Of a stretch of DNA of 64,000 nt, positions 37,374 to 46,949 are shown in pieces. The notes below the pieces were generated by a model that was not told the DNA's origin, made no database searches, and saw only the letters and a program-made list of their open reading frames with translations. The first letter of the stretch is position 1; every line of letters starts with the position of its first letter. This DNA is from Lateolabrax maculatus (taxonomy: Eukaryota > Chordata > Actinopteri > Acropomatiformes > Lateolabracidae), in assembly GCA_031216445.1 (NCBI GenBank), contig CM062218.1, positions 18,479,501 to 18,543,500 on the forward strand, written 5' to 3'. The position numbers and the translations under genes were made by a program.

Positions 37374-37599
37374 ACGTGCAGGCGTAAACAAAGCAGGATG
37401 TTTCCCACTGTGTGGACAGCTGAGTTTACTGGATCTCAAATGTATTCAGAGCTGTTGTGAATGTAACTAAACCTGACTGATTAAAGTCTTCTTCTATTCA
37501 TTTCAGTCATCATATACAGTATCATGATACATATGATTGGAAGAGTCTTATACTTCAGGGTTTACTGCTTGAGGAGGTAGATATGGACGTGATTCAAGT

Positions 37600-38210
37600 C
37601 TTTCCATGTCTGCTGAAGAAGCAAAGAAAACAAAACTGACATTAACTAGCTAACTCACAACAAAGTATTTCACGATATTTTCCACAGCGTCTGTAACAGG
37701 GCCGGCCGCTGTTCTTCACTTCAAAACGGCAAAATGTCTTTCAGACTCAGTGCAGCAATTAACTAGCTATCTAGCTAATGTTGGGCGCACAACATAACTA
37801 ACGTTAATCAGTAAAGACGCTGCACTTTATATTTATGGTGACCTATGATGTTTTAACATGTCGTTGTATTGTGACGATCTGATTAGTGAGGTTGTCAGCT
37901 ACGTAGCTTGGTGAACGCTGCAATGATTCTGAGGTAAATTCTGCCATTTTCAACTGAGGAACAAAGTAAGATTTTTTTATGATCAACACAGGATATAAGG
38001 CTGGGTCATGTATTGCTTATTGTTAACAACTTATTGTTATTAAAGTTTATTTTATATTTAAATACATTTAGTCTTTTATTTGTAACAAGAAAGGCAAATA
38101 GCTATTAACTGGTGCCTTATATTTTTGGGAAAATAACCAAATAAAATTATACAGTTAAATTTCACAGAGATACCTCAGTTTCAATTCAGCAACAAATTAT
38201 TTCTTTTGTC
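37600..38210 (+). repeat. Left arm of a ~0.6 kb inverted repeat
   Basis: From CCATGTCTGCTGAAGAAGC through AGGGCCGGCCGCTGTTC to GAGATACCTCAGTTT, the reverse complement recurs at 51910-52462 in the same block order and with few differences. It begins exactly where homology between gene X copies 1 and 2 ends. It may be a dispersed element of its own. Confidence 0.75.
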
Positions 38211-38279
38211 ACTCTTTCTTAGGTTTATTTTACCAACTTCTCTTCTGCTTAACTGGGTGCACCCTAATTTAAGTAATTC

Positions 38280-38301
38280 AGTAAGTAAGTAAGTAAGTAA
38301 G
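38280..38301. repeat. (TAAG)n microsatellite
   Basis: Five perfect TAAG units. Confidence 0.9.
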
Positions 38302-38559
38302 GTCGGCGGTTCTTGGCTCTTAGCTCTTCCCTTCAGAGATTTTCAATCCATCAACTAAAGTATACATATAATGTAAGTTGTATAATCAACATATTTTAAA
38401 TAACCTGAAGTAAAGTGAAACTAAATTTCCATTTTAACTTAACATCGTTAACACTTTTTAAATTAAAGAAAAACAATGATACATGATTTACCAACTACTG
38501 TAAACTTGAAGAAATATTGTTGTCTTCTATTCATTTTTAATCATATTCACTAAACCAAT

Positions 38560-39474
38560 TAGCCTGGGATCACTAATACGCATTTGCGAATTAGTCTAGA
38601 ACTTCTCAGTTCATTTTCAATTTCCAAGGGGCGTAGACAACCAATCAGGGCAATGAAACGCTGTCCTGTCGGACGGTATGTCCTGTCAGAAATATGGCAA
38701 ACACATATTTCTTATCAACATAAAGTTTAAGTGCAGTTGTTTGTTCCTATATTACAGAAAATTTACTGTCCAGTCCGTTAAATACAAGCCCCCAGGAAGT
38801 GCGCCACACTTTGAAGCCAGTTTGACATAGCGGCCAAACGGTGGAATTACAACTTCCGGGTCCGTCACGTGATGCCATTGGGCCCAAGAAGACTTTTTTT
38901 CCATTGACTAACATTGAGAAAGAGATGTCTGTAACTAGGTGGATAATTTTTTTTTAGGTACATCAACTACCCACTTCTAACACTTTAATAGCCTTCATTT
39001 AAATCATTAGGTCCTAAACGTTGTAAAGTTCACTAACAGCTGAATCCAGAGTTACTCTAGTCTGTCGGTCATGTGAGCGAGCCCGAGGCTGAGCGGCTGG
39101 GAGGAGGGGCTTACTGAAACGCTAGTGGGCCCAACAGAGCGGGAAAATCTGAAACTTCTGCATACTGAATACCTGGATGTTTGCTTCATGCGCCACTGAG
39201 CAACTTCCACAGGAATGAACGAGGCCCCGCCTCCAACGCTGTATCCAGTTCTTTTTATACATCCATGGTTAAATACTGCCGCTGTACACGGCAGCGCCAT
39301 CTTGGATATTTACAAAGATGCCTGAATGGCGCTCGTCTCTGTCAGTCATCGTATTAAACCCGCCTCGTACTAGACAAACGATTGTGATTGGTTAGCCGGA
39401 TAAATCAGCAGAGAAATCAGTCTGAATGGGAGAGGGGCCAGACGTATCTGCCAGAGCAAAACATGAACTCGCAG
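38560..39474. mobile_element. TAGCCTGG-type MITE, split by a nested insertion
   Basis: The left end TAGCCTGGGATCAC is intact. The interior matches the 23110-23544 copy up to GTTAAATAC (38785) and resumes at TTAAATAC (39269) with CAGCGCCATCTTGGATATTTAC and ATCGTATTAAACCCGCC. The right tip is lost near 39474. Confidence 0.7.
38786..39268. mobile_element. Nested 483-bp non-autonomous element with 8-bp target duplication
   Basis: It is flanked by perfect TTAAATAC direct repeats (38778-38785 and 39269-39276), and removing it restores the host MITE. It starts AAGCCCCCAGGAAGTGCGCC and ends TTTTTATACATCCATGG, without obvious terminal inverted repeats. An 8-bp duplication fits hAT-type insertion. I know the end sequence as a common fish repeat but cannot name the family safely. 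Confidence 0.75.
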
Positions 39475-40182
39475 CATTTATTGATTTCTTTTTATTCCGG
39501 GGCTTCCTCTGTGTCACAGGGCAGGTTTCAGTGAACAGGGCCTCTCTCACACACACATATACAAACTTACAACAGAGTTCACGCTGTCAGCACTCTGACT
39601 TGACAACGTTTACAGTGTTTTTAGTGTTTTTCCACTCCACAGGAAGCCCTCTTCCTACACTGTCACCCAGCGTATGACTGCCGTATGCTGTCCAGTAGCC
39701 TGCGGTGCAATGATACCGTCTATGTTTTGTTCTCCTGCATTCATACACTTGCAAACCCCTGTTTGTTTTAAATGTTTAGGTTTTTCTACCTTGTTCCTGG
39801 TGAAGTTTACAGTTAAGATGAGTGTATGTGGAATCAGGAGTCTTTACTACACCCCAGTGGTGTGGAAGAAGAATCGCAACGCAACATTACATTTATGGCA
39901 AACCCAGAAGTGTTAATAATAAGTAGTAAATAATAAAAAGTTGCAGAGACAGGGAAAAGCTTAATACAACATAAATGTCCGTCCTTTCTCAGGTTCCTGT
40001 AACTGACAGTTTGCAGGAGTAGTAGTCCCTTAATTAATAATAAATATTGAAAGAACAATAGAGTGAATGCTGTCAGTATAATGACAGATACCAACCATAA
40101 TGTCATACAACTGTATTTATACTGTATGTGTTTATTCCAAAAGGCAGACATGCAGAACTATGATTGAACTTTTGTTTGATTG
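39475..40182. other. Spacer at the left edge of the tandem unit
   Basis: No exon is supportable. Homology with the second unit (52780 onward) starts near 40045 (GTGAATGCTGTCAGTATAATGAC). Confidence 0.5.
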
Positions 40183-40188
40183 TTTATT
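40183..40188 (-). terminator. Poly(A) signal, coiled-coil gene copy 1
   Basis: AATAAA on the minus strand about 360 bases past the stop. The equivalent lies at 52925-52930 in copy 2. Confidence 0.5.
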
Positions 40189-40224
40189 TGATTGTATTTG
40201 ATTTTGGATGTATTTGGATTAGCC

Positions 40225-40365
40225 GAATTTGAATGTCTTTGGTTTGTGGGGGAAACCTGAGTACCAGGAGAAAACCCACGCAGACACAGGGACAACATCC
40301 AAACTCCACACAGAAACAAGATGGAGGTGTTTCTGTGAGGCTGCAGCGCTGACCACTGTGCTGCC
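40225..40365. repeat. Dispersed fish repeat in the 3' UTR of the coiled-coil gene
   Basis: GGAGAAAACCCACGCAGACACAGGG...AAACTCCACACAGAAA...GCTGCAGCGCTGACCACTG...TGCTGCCC is a phrase I recognise as widely repeated in fish genomes. A copy is at 52965-53120. Confidence 0.6.
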
Positions 40366-40371
40366 CATGGG

Positions 40372-40545
40372 GGCGGGGGGTGGAGGTGAGGGTGAGGGTA
40401 ATGGAGGGGGTAATGGACGGAGGGTGGTAAGAGGGGGTGAGGGAACTGGAGGAGGGAATGGATGGAGGGTGGTAAGAGGGGGTGAGGGAGATGGAGGTTG
40501 GGTGGTAAGAGGGACGGGGTGAGGGAGACAGAGGAGGGGTGGAGA
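40372..40545. repeat. Minisatellite, 3' UTR of coiled-coil gene copy 1
   Basis: Irregular units of about 36 bases around GGATGGAGGGTGGTAAGAGGGGGTGAGGGA, roughly four to five units. The second copy (53112-53389) is about 100 bases longer. Confidence 0.8.
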
Positions 40546-40547
40546 GG

Positions 40548-41858
40548 TTAGGGGGGAGGTTGAGGGAGCTGCTGTTGTCCGACCTGAGACGAACAACCAG
40601 CAGCCTCCTCCACCTCACTGTCGCTGTCGCACTTCTTCTTCTTGTGCATCCAGCTCATAAAACCCTTCTTCTCCATCTTTTTCATCTCTGTCTTTACCTC
40701 TTTTTCTTCATTTTTCATCTCCGTCTTCTCTTCCTTTTCTTTCTTTTTCATCTCTGCCTTCTCTTCCTTTTCTTTGTTTTTCACCTCCCTCTTTTCTTCC
40801 TTTTCTTTCTTTTTCATCTCAACCTTTTCTTCCTTTTCTTTCTTTTTCATCTCTGCCTTCTCTTCCTTTTCTTTCTTTTTCATCTCCCGCTTTTCTTCCT
40901 TTTCCTTCTTTTTCATCTCAGTCTTTTCTTCTTTTTCTTTGTTTTTCATCTCCACTCTCTCTTCCTTTTCTTTCTTTTTCATCTCATCTTCTTCACTTGT
41001 CTTTTCCTCCACCTTTGTCTGTCCAGTCTTTGTGTTGTCCCTGCGAGACCAGAAGCGTCTGCTCTTCTCTTCTTTCAGACAGAGCTCCAGTTCGTTCTTC
41101 TCCTCCTCCACCTGTTGTACTCGTGTCTCCCAGCTCTGTTCTTTCTCAGCCAGGTCCTGTCTGAACTTCTCCTGCAGAGCTTGGTATTTCGTCTGCCAAG
41201 CTTTGTCGCTCTGGAGAAATTCCTGTCCGTTGCTCCACAGATGGTTTGTGGCCTCTGTGAGCCTCTGGGAGAGTTTGTCGTTGTCCTTCTTGAGATTCAG
41301 GACTTCATCGTCTCTCTGCTTCAGTTTATTCTGCAGTTCGTTCTGCAGCATGATGCTGTTCTGGCTCTCTGACACGGCCTTGGCGGTTTGCTCTGCACGT
41401 TGTTTTTTATCTGCCTCCAATCTTGCTGCCAGGTCGATGTACTCCTTCTTGTTGAGGCGCTGCTTGGTCTCCAGCTGCTCCATCTGGATTACGATACTGT
41501 TCTTGAAGTGGGAGATTTGTTCCTTGTACTTTGTAATGGTCTCCTGGCTCTTTTTGTTTTCAGCTTCAAACTGACTCTCCCTGGTCTGTAGAAGCTGCTC
41601 CAGCCTGCTTATTTCTTCTTGAGCAGTCTCCTTCTCCAAAAGTAAATTGTCTAAGGAAGAGGCATGGAGCGACATGTTGTGTACTTGCTCTTTCAGGCGA
41701 CGGTTCTCCTGGTGAGCTTTATCAAGAGCTGCTTTCAGACGCTGGATGTCTGAGGGGGGGTTTGGACGGCCCTGAGGAACATCGTCAACAAACCTCACCC
41801 TTTTCTTTGGTTTCTGTCTTCGTTCCATGGCACTGTCTGTAGTAGACTGAAAAGGCAT
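40548..41858 (-). CDS. Coiled-coil protein with RVxF motif and 11-residue repeats, copy 1
   Basis: A 436-codon uninterrupted frame. Residues 13-23 are basic and end R-V-R-F (20-23) after KPKK, the classic protein phosphatase 1 docking form. Residues about 38-270 are heptad-rich coiled coil (IQRLKAALDKAHQENRRLKEQ and similar). Residues 292-398 are nine and a half 11-residue units of consensus EMKKKEKEEKx, and the tail has WMHKKKK, DSDSEVEE and a Gln/Pro end. No signal peptide or membrane segment. It is reminiscent of golgin/trichohyalin-like fish models, but I cannot name it. The start may be MPFQ or MERRQ (residue 11), or lie in an upstream exon (42063-42092) spliced to 41846 in phase. It lies head to head with gene X copy 2. 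Confidence 0.8.
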   Translation of the reverse strand: MPFQSTTDSAMERRQKPKKRVRFVDDVPQGRPNPPSDIQRLKAALDKAHQENRRLKEQVHNMSLHASSLDNLLLEKETAQEEISRLEQLLQTRESQFEAENKKSQETITKYKEQISHFKNSIVIQMEQLETKQRLNKKEYIDLAARLEADKKQRAEQTAKAVSESQNSIMLQNELQNKLKQRDDEVLNLKKDNDKLSQRLTEATNHLWSNGQEFLQSDKAWQTKYQALQEKFRQDLAEKEQSWETRVQQVEEEKNELELCLKEEKSRRFWSRRDNTKTGQTKVEEKTSEEDEMKKKEKEERVEMKNKEKEEKTEMKKKEKEEKREMKKKEKEEKAEMKKKEKEEKVEMKKKEKEEKREVKNKEKEEKAEMKKKEKEEKTEMKNEEKEVKTEMKKMEKKGFMSWMHKKKKCDSDSEVEEAAGCSSQVGQQQLPQPPP

Positions 41859-41862
41859 GTCG

Positions 41863-41952
41863 AAGACTGTTGTGGTCTGTGGTAGACTGTTGTGGTCTGT
41901 GGCAGACTGTTGTGGTCTGTGGTAGACTGTAGTGGTCTGTGGTAGACTGTAG
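41863..41952. repeat. 20-bp minisatellite upstream of coiled-coil copy 1
   Basis: About 4.5 units of AGACTGTNGTGGTCTGTGGT. It lies just upstream of the ATG, or inside a putative 216-bp intron. Copy 2 has about 9.5 units. Confidence 0.9.
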
Positions 41953-42062
41953 TTGTGTGAAGATGGTCTCTGTAGTAGATCCTACTTGACTGTGGTACAC
42001 GACACTTGTTTGCAGTTGACAGGAGATAATGTGACCCTGTTGGGATTCTGAGGTCTACTTAC

Positions 42063-42092
42063 TGGTGTTCTGTGAGTTCTAGAATCCAGCAT
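42063..42092 (-). CDS. Possible upstream coding exon of coiled-coil copy 1
   Basis: ATG at 42092, encoding MLDSRTHRTP, then GTAAGT. The acceptor CCTTTTCAG (ending 41847) continues in phase as STTDSAMERRQ, which would give a 442-residue protein. The same arrangement is intact in copy 2 (55007-55036). This is a model from splice consensus only. Confidence 0.35.
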
Positions 42093-43239
42093 CAAAGCGC
42101 TGCTTCCATTCCGCTGCCTTCTGACAGATTTTTTTTTTTCATTTCCTGTAGAGCTGAAAAGTGGGAGGAGTTATTCCAGGGTCCTGAAATTCATTCATTT
42201 TTCCTCTCATGGACAATGTCAGCTGACTGCAGTTGAAGCTCTTCTATAGTTTGGATCTGCATGAAACTCTCCTGGTTGAAACTCCTCAGCTTTAGCAGCT
42301 GTAGCTGTATTCTGAATTCACCTCAGCTATGATTCACACCTTCCTTTCCATAGAAACAGCAGCCAAGGCTCATGGGTATTTTGACCCATCCGCCAAAGTG
42401 ACAGAGAAAAAAAACGAGAAAAAATAGAAATAAAATTCTAAAAAAGTATAAATTGTTCATTTGTCACTCATCTCACAGTGAGGATGAAGGAGGTGTGGGT
42501 GGAGGCCAACAGCTCCTCCACAGCTCCATATCCAGCTGTATTCACTGAGCCAGGCCCACCTACAGCTATCCAATCACAGGTGAAAGATTTGATTTAAATC
42601 CCTCTCCTAATTAAACTCCGTCCACGTGTTCTATTTAACTCAGAAATACGTCAAATTACTGAAGCTAAAGACGCTCCAACTGTAACTCTGACTCTGTCTC
42701 GCCTCACAACCATCATGTTTAGGTGTTTTCTTCAGCATTAACACTAATCCAGCCGAGAGTATGTTTCGATGGTTACGGAGCAAACAAGAACTGCAGTAGC
42801 TGATGCATCACGACTCTTCATGCTGCGTATTTAATAAAAATGTAAAAACATAGCCCACCTGCTCCATGCTAACATACTTCCTGCTTGCTTCACCCAATGC
42901 ATGATGGGAACTGCAAAGCCAAAACTCAGGACATGTTTATCCCAAGTAGATTTCACCTTTAATACTTTAATATTAGCTTTTTTGGTTTGTCACTATCAGT
43001 AGTATTTTTTTTGCAGAACTACTGATAGTGGAAAACATGTCTCATCAACATTGTTCTTATGTTCCTGAAACACTGGCACTGTCCTCTATAGATTAGATCA
43101 AATTCAATTTATTGTCATTGCAGAGTACAGGTACTGAGACAACAAAACCCAGTTTAGCATCTGACCAGGTGTGCAAAAAGCAGTAAAGTATGTACATATG
43201 TACAGATGTATATATAAATAAACAGTAAGCGGTATATAT
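42093..43239. other. 5' flank of coiled-coil copy 1
   Basis: Matches 55037-56015 with scattered differences to about 42975. The copies then diverge. At 43088-43125 a sequence on the reverse strand reads TGCAATGACAATAAATTGAA, like an L2-type LINE tail. Confidence 0.55.
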
Positions 43240-44340
43240 GAAAAAGTTAAGATATATATATCACTTCAGGAAGGAGAAAAGAAACACGCCCATCCACATC
43301 AACGTGATAGACGTTGAGCGTGTCTCCAGTTTCAAGTTCCTGGGGACCCACATCTCGGAGGACCTGTCCTGGACCACCAACACCTCCGGCCTTGTCAAGA
43401 AAGCTCACCAGCGCCTCTTCTTCCTGAGGACACTGAAGAAGAACCATCTCTCTTCATCCTGGTGAACTTTTACCGCTGAGTGATTGAGAGCATCCTAACC
43501 AACTGTGTCACAGTCTGGTATGGGAGCTGCTCTGTCGCGGAGCGCAAGGGACTGCAGCTGGTGGTGAAAACTGCCCAACGCATTACAGGAACTCCACTTC
43601 CAGCCATTGAGGAAGTCCAGAAAAAACGCTGTCTGCGTCGAGCTCGCAGCATTCTGAAGGACGCCTCCCACCCCGCACAAAGACTGTTTTTCCTCCTGCC
43701 GTCAGGCAGGCGCTTCAGGAGCTTCCGGACAAGGACCAGCAGACTGAGGAACAGTTTCTTCCCTAGAGCTGTGTCCTTAATGAACTCTGCCCCCCGCTGA
43801 CCAACCCCCCCCCCCCCACCACCTTATTGAACTCTGCCCCCCACTAACCCCCCCCCCCCCCCCCCCCCCACCACCACCACCACACAAACCCCTCAACTCC
43901 TCATTCCCCACCACCGACCAAAGACTGTTACACCATCGACACTGCACTACTGGACTTTCATGCACTCAACACTTTAAGACATCTGTTTGCACTGAAAACT
44001 ATGTACTGAATATTGCACTAGTCAAGTAACGTTAGGCAGCTACTGTTTATTATTATGCACTATTCAATGTTCACTCAATCTGTATTTGTATCACCTACTT
44101 TATCATGTGCCCATTTCCTTTTTGTAGATTATGTTTATAGTTCCTGCTTATAGTCTATAATATAATATATATATAATATGTACATACTACCTCAACCACT
44201 CAATCGGTTTATTTTCACTTATATATAACAGTTCCATTTTTGTTAAAAATGCACGTCTGGTTAGATGCTAAACTGCACTTCTTTGCTCTGTACTTGTACA
44301 TGTGTAATGACAATAAAGTTGAATCTAATCTAATCTATCT
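43240..44340 (+). mobile_element. 5'-truncated, inactivated L2-like LINE
   Basis: It encodes the end of a reverse transcriptase ORF: VSSFKFLGTHISEDLSW, then in a shifted frame after an in-frame stop VIESILTNCVTVWYGS, a SHPAQRLFFLLPSGRR motif and RLRNSFFPRAV. A 3' UTR then ends with GACAATAAAGTTGAATCTAATC and ATCT repeats, typical of the CR1/L2 group. It is broken by a frame change and stop near 43462. It is absent from the equivalent place in the second tandem unit. Confidence 0.8.
43801..43882. repeat. Poly(C) tracts with a local duplication in the LINE tail
   Basis: Two C-runs (about 15 and about 21) each follow GAACTCTGCCCCCC, showing a short tandem duplication of about 50 bases. The complementary strand is G-quadruplex-prone. 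Confidence 0.85.
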
Positions 44341-44352
44341 ATCTATCTATCT

Positions 44353-44404
<52 letters not shown>
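44328..44404. repeat. (ATCT)n then (TA)n microsatellite
   Basis: About six ATCT units followed by about 22 TA units, at the LINE 3' end. Confidence 0.95.
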
Positions 44405-44408
<4 letters not shown>

Positions 44409-45300
44409 CGTGCTGATGAAGGGTACGGCCTCTTTTTGGCACGAAACCAACCCCCCAATTACATTACAACACATCATCCATAGTGTGTGTGTGTCAATAG
44501 AGTATTAACTAATCTATTAACTACTATATACAGTGGAAACAGTGCTAAAATAAAACAATACAACAATAACATAACATTCACAATAGTAGTCAATGAATTA
44601 GATAAAGATAATCATATGTAAAATAGACTATGTCAAGGTAACTATTTGTCACATCCAGTGATGTTGTTTTAATTATTTATTTATTTTGTTTTTTTTTATT
44701 TACACATACATTTTTGTTTATATACAATATAGAATTTAAAAAGCAAATGTGAGGGAGAATTGCTTAAAAACCCTCCAGGGACTTTAAAAGTGGATCCAGG
44801 CAGAATATTACTGGAAATAATTAAGTTAAGAAAACACAATGTATTTATACCTCATAACTCATAAATTAGCCATCCACTACACAAGTATAATGAATCAGTC
44901 ATAAGCACACACAGAAGAACAGTCAGTCATTATACTATTAACAGACCAACATAGATGGCAGCCCATATGGAAAGTATTGGTCTGTTGGAGAAGTGATTTC
45001 AGGGCTCTTTTGAACTGCTGTGTAGACAAAAGATTCCATAATTTGGACCCTCACAGGCTATTAACCTGAGATAGGGAAGTAAGGGAATGAGGGGGCAGGG
45101 TCTAAACAAACCAGAGCTGCTTGTGGATTAATTATGGAAGTGATAAATGTTTGCAAATATGTCATGAAAATGATCCCTGAAGCGTCCCTCAGTTTGTGAC
45201 ATGCAGTCACAGATCGTGCAGCTCAGTATGCTGATTGTTGCAGTCTGTTGCTTTTCACTGTCATCTAGCTTTGTGAAGTTTGGGATTAACAAATCAAATC
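44405..45300. repeat. Segment shared by both tandem units, upstream of gene X
   Basis: GTGCTGATGAAGGGTACGG through TTGTCACATCCAG to ACAGGCTATTAACC recurs at 56520-57110. It begins CTGATGA and has GGCACGAAAC 28 bases on. No coding content. Confidence 0.7.
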
Positions 45301-45351
45301 TCTAACAGTTTTCATTACATTATTCACACACACGTGCGTCGGCCGAGGTCA

Positions 45352-45357
45352 TATAAG
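45352..45357 (+). promoter_or_regulatory. TATA-like box of gene X copy 2
   Basis: TATAAG within GGTCATATAAGGCCCG, about 170 bases before the ATG. A G/C-rich leader follows. This segment is absent in copies 1 and 3. Confidence 0.45.
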
Positions 45358-45524
45358 GCCCGCTGACCTCTCCACTGTCCCACTTTCCACCTGGACCTGA
45401 CGCCAGTTGACCCGCAAAGCCTGAAGCGCCGGAAAGCTTCTGGAAAAAGGAGCTTGTTGGAGAAGCGAACCAGTGTAAAACTGAGAGAAGAGGACTCTAA
45501 GTGAACCAGTGAACTAGTGGAGAA

Positions 45525-45603
45525 ATGCCTGCTGACAGCGCACCAGTCCAAGAGGAGCAGCTGCTGGTGGGAGGCCAGCGTGACCCGGACACTCGTCACG
45601 CAG
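45525..45603 (+). CDS. Gene X copy 2, exon 1
   Basis: The ATG (context GAGAAATGC) opens 26 codons plus one base: MPADSAPVQEEQLLVGG...DTRHA, then GTAAGAC. The product family is not recognised. The acidic/Gln-rich start has no signal peptide. Exon 2 at 47738 continues in phase (GCT at the junction). The leader from 45405 (CCAGTTGACCCGCAAAGCC) is conserved in copy 3. This is the only copy with a TATA-like box and all later exons, so it is the only likely expressed one. Confidence 0.55.
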
Positions 45604-45890
45604 GTAAGACTCAAGGCTCAGTTCACGTCTTTCCTGCTTCTGATTCATGAATTTACCTCCCTAAAAACTAAAAAGCTTCCTCGGCACAAACACAACATAA
45701 CTTGTTGGATTTAAAGGTGGATTTAAAGTAACGTTTACGGAACATAGCCTATATTACTCGACGTTTCACGGTGTAAAATTGTCATTAGCTCGTTGCTTTG
45801 ACTGTTAAAAGTCCCGGGAGATGTGTGGAATATATTAACGATGGTTGGTGGTTTGAAAACACTGTTTTTTTGGTTAAAAGTTTGAGAAAA

Positions 45891-45901
45891 AAGATGGCGG
45901 C
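45891..45901 (+). promoter_or_regulatory. YY1-like motif
   Basis: AAGATGGCGGC, matching the strong YY1 consensus; repeated at 46192. Confidence 0.45.
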
Positions 45902-46191
45902 TGGGCTGTGATTCAAGTCATAGAATTAAAAGAGTCGAGTTGAATGGTTTTATACAACAGCCTATTTATTTTCGTTACAGTATGTTATTTGTGGTCTGAA
46001 AAATGCACATATGTTTGTTCCTTCAACACTTAAAAAGTTGTAGCTATTGTTGATAATACTGTGGTATTTATATGTAAATCCATCCTGTGATATCAAGGTC
46101 ATTCCTGGAATATATTAACCACAGTTGGTGGTTTGAAACAACATTGTTTTGGTTTGAGGGCATATATTTTGGTGTCGAAAGTTTGAGAAAA

Positions 46192-46202
46192 AAGATGGCG
46201 GC
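46192..46202 (+). promoter_or_regulatory. YY1-like motif, second copy
   Basis: AAGATGGCGGC again, followed by TGGGCCAT as in copy 1. Confidence 0.45.
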
Positions 46203-46282
46203 TGGGCCATTTTTTATACAATGCCGAAAATATGTATTTGTCCTGTAACCATGGAGACGGTGGAACTGTTAGGAGCAAACGT

Positions 46283-46294
46283 CATGACGTCAGA
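46283..46294. promoter_or_regulatory. CRE palindrome in gene X copy 2 intron 1
   Basis: TGACGTCA at 46285-46292 inside ACGTCATGACGTCA, identical to copy 1. Confidence 0.5.
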
Positions 46295-46949
46295 ACGTGC
46301 AGGCGTAAACAAAGCAGGATGTTTCCCACTGTGTGGACAGCTGAGTTTACTGGATCTAAAATGTATTCAGAGCTGTTGTGAATGTAACTAAACCTGACTG
46401 AATAAAGTCTTCTTCTATTCATTTCAGTCATCATATACAGTATCATGATACATATGATTGGAAGAGTCTTATACTTCAGGGTTTACTGCTTGAGGAGGTA
46501 GATATGGACGTGATTCAAGTCAGAGAATTAAAGGAGTCGAGTTGAATGGTTTTATACAACAGGCTATTTATTTTTTAGCTATTTTACAGGATGCTGTATG
46601 TGGTCTGAAAAATGCAGATCTGTTTGTTCCTTCAACACTTAAAAAGTTGTAGCTATTGTTGATAATACTGTGGTATTTATATGTAAATCCATCCTGTGAT
46701 ATCAAGGTCATTCCTGAAGTATTCTTTGTGAAGTGGAAAAAAGTTTTTTATCATGTGGTGTCTGCTTTTTCATATCATATGTCAGAGTATCTGGTGGAAC
46801 ACCGTACACGTGTCTGTATTTGTACACACTGACAGTGATCAGTGCTCTGTGATTGACAATTTAGTTGCTGTGCGTAAACAATCCTCTTGAAATCCTTATA
46901 CAGAATATTATTTGTCACTTTCAGAGGAGGAAATCTTCTAACTCCTTCT

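Noticed and set aside
40539..41574. Long plus-strand open frames (277 and 310 codons) rich in Leu/Phe/Ser opposite the coiled-coil gene, and the same at 53320-54216
   Set aside because: They are the antisense of the Lys/Glu 11-residue repeats (AAG/GAA read backwards as CTT/TTC). The apparent FFLFFLFHL repeats are a codon-complement artefact with no independent support.
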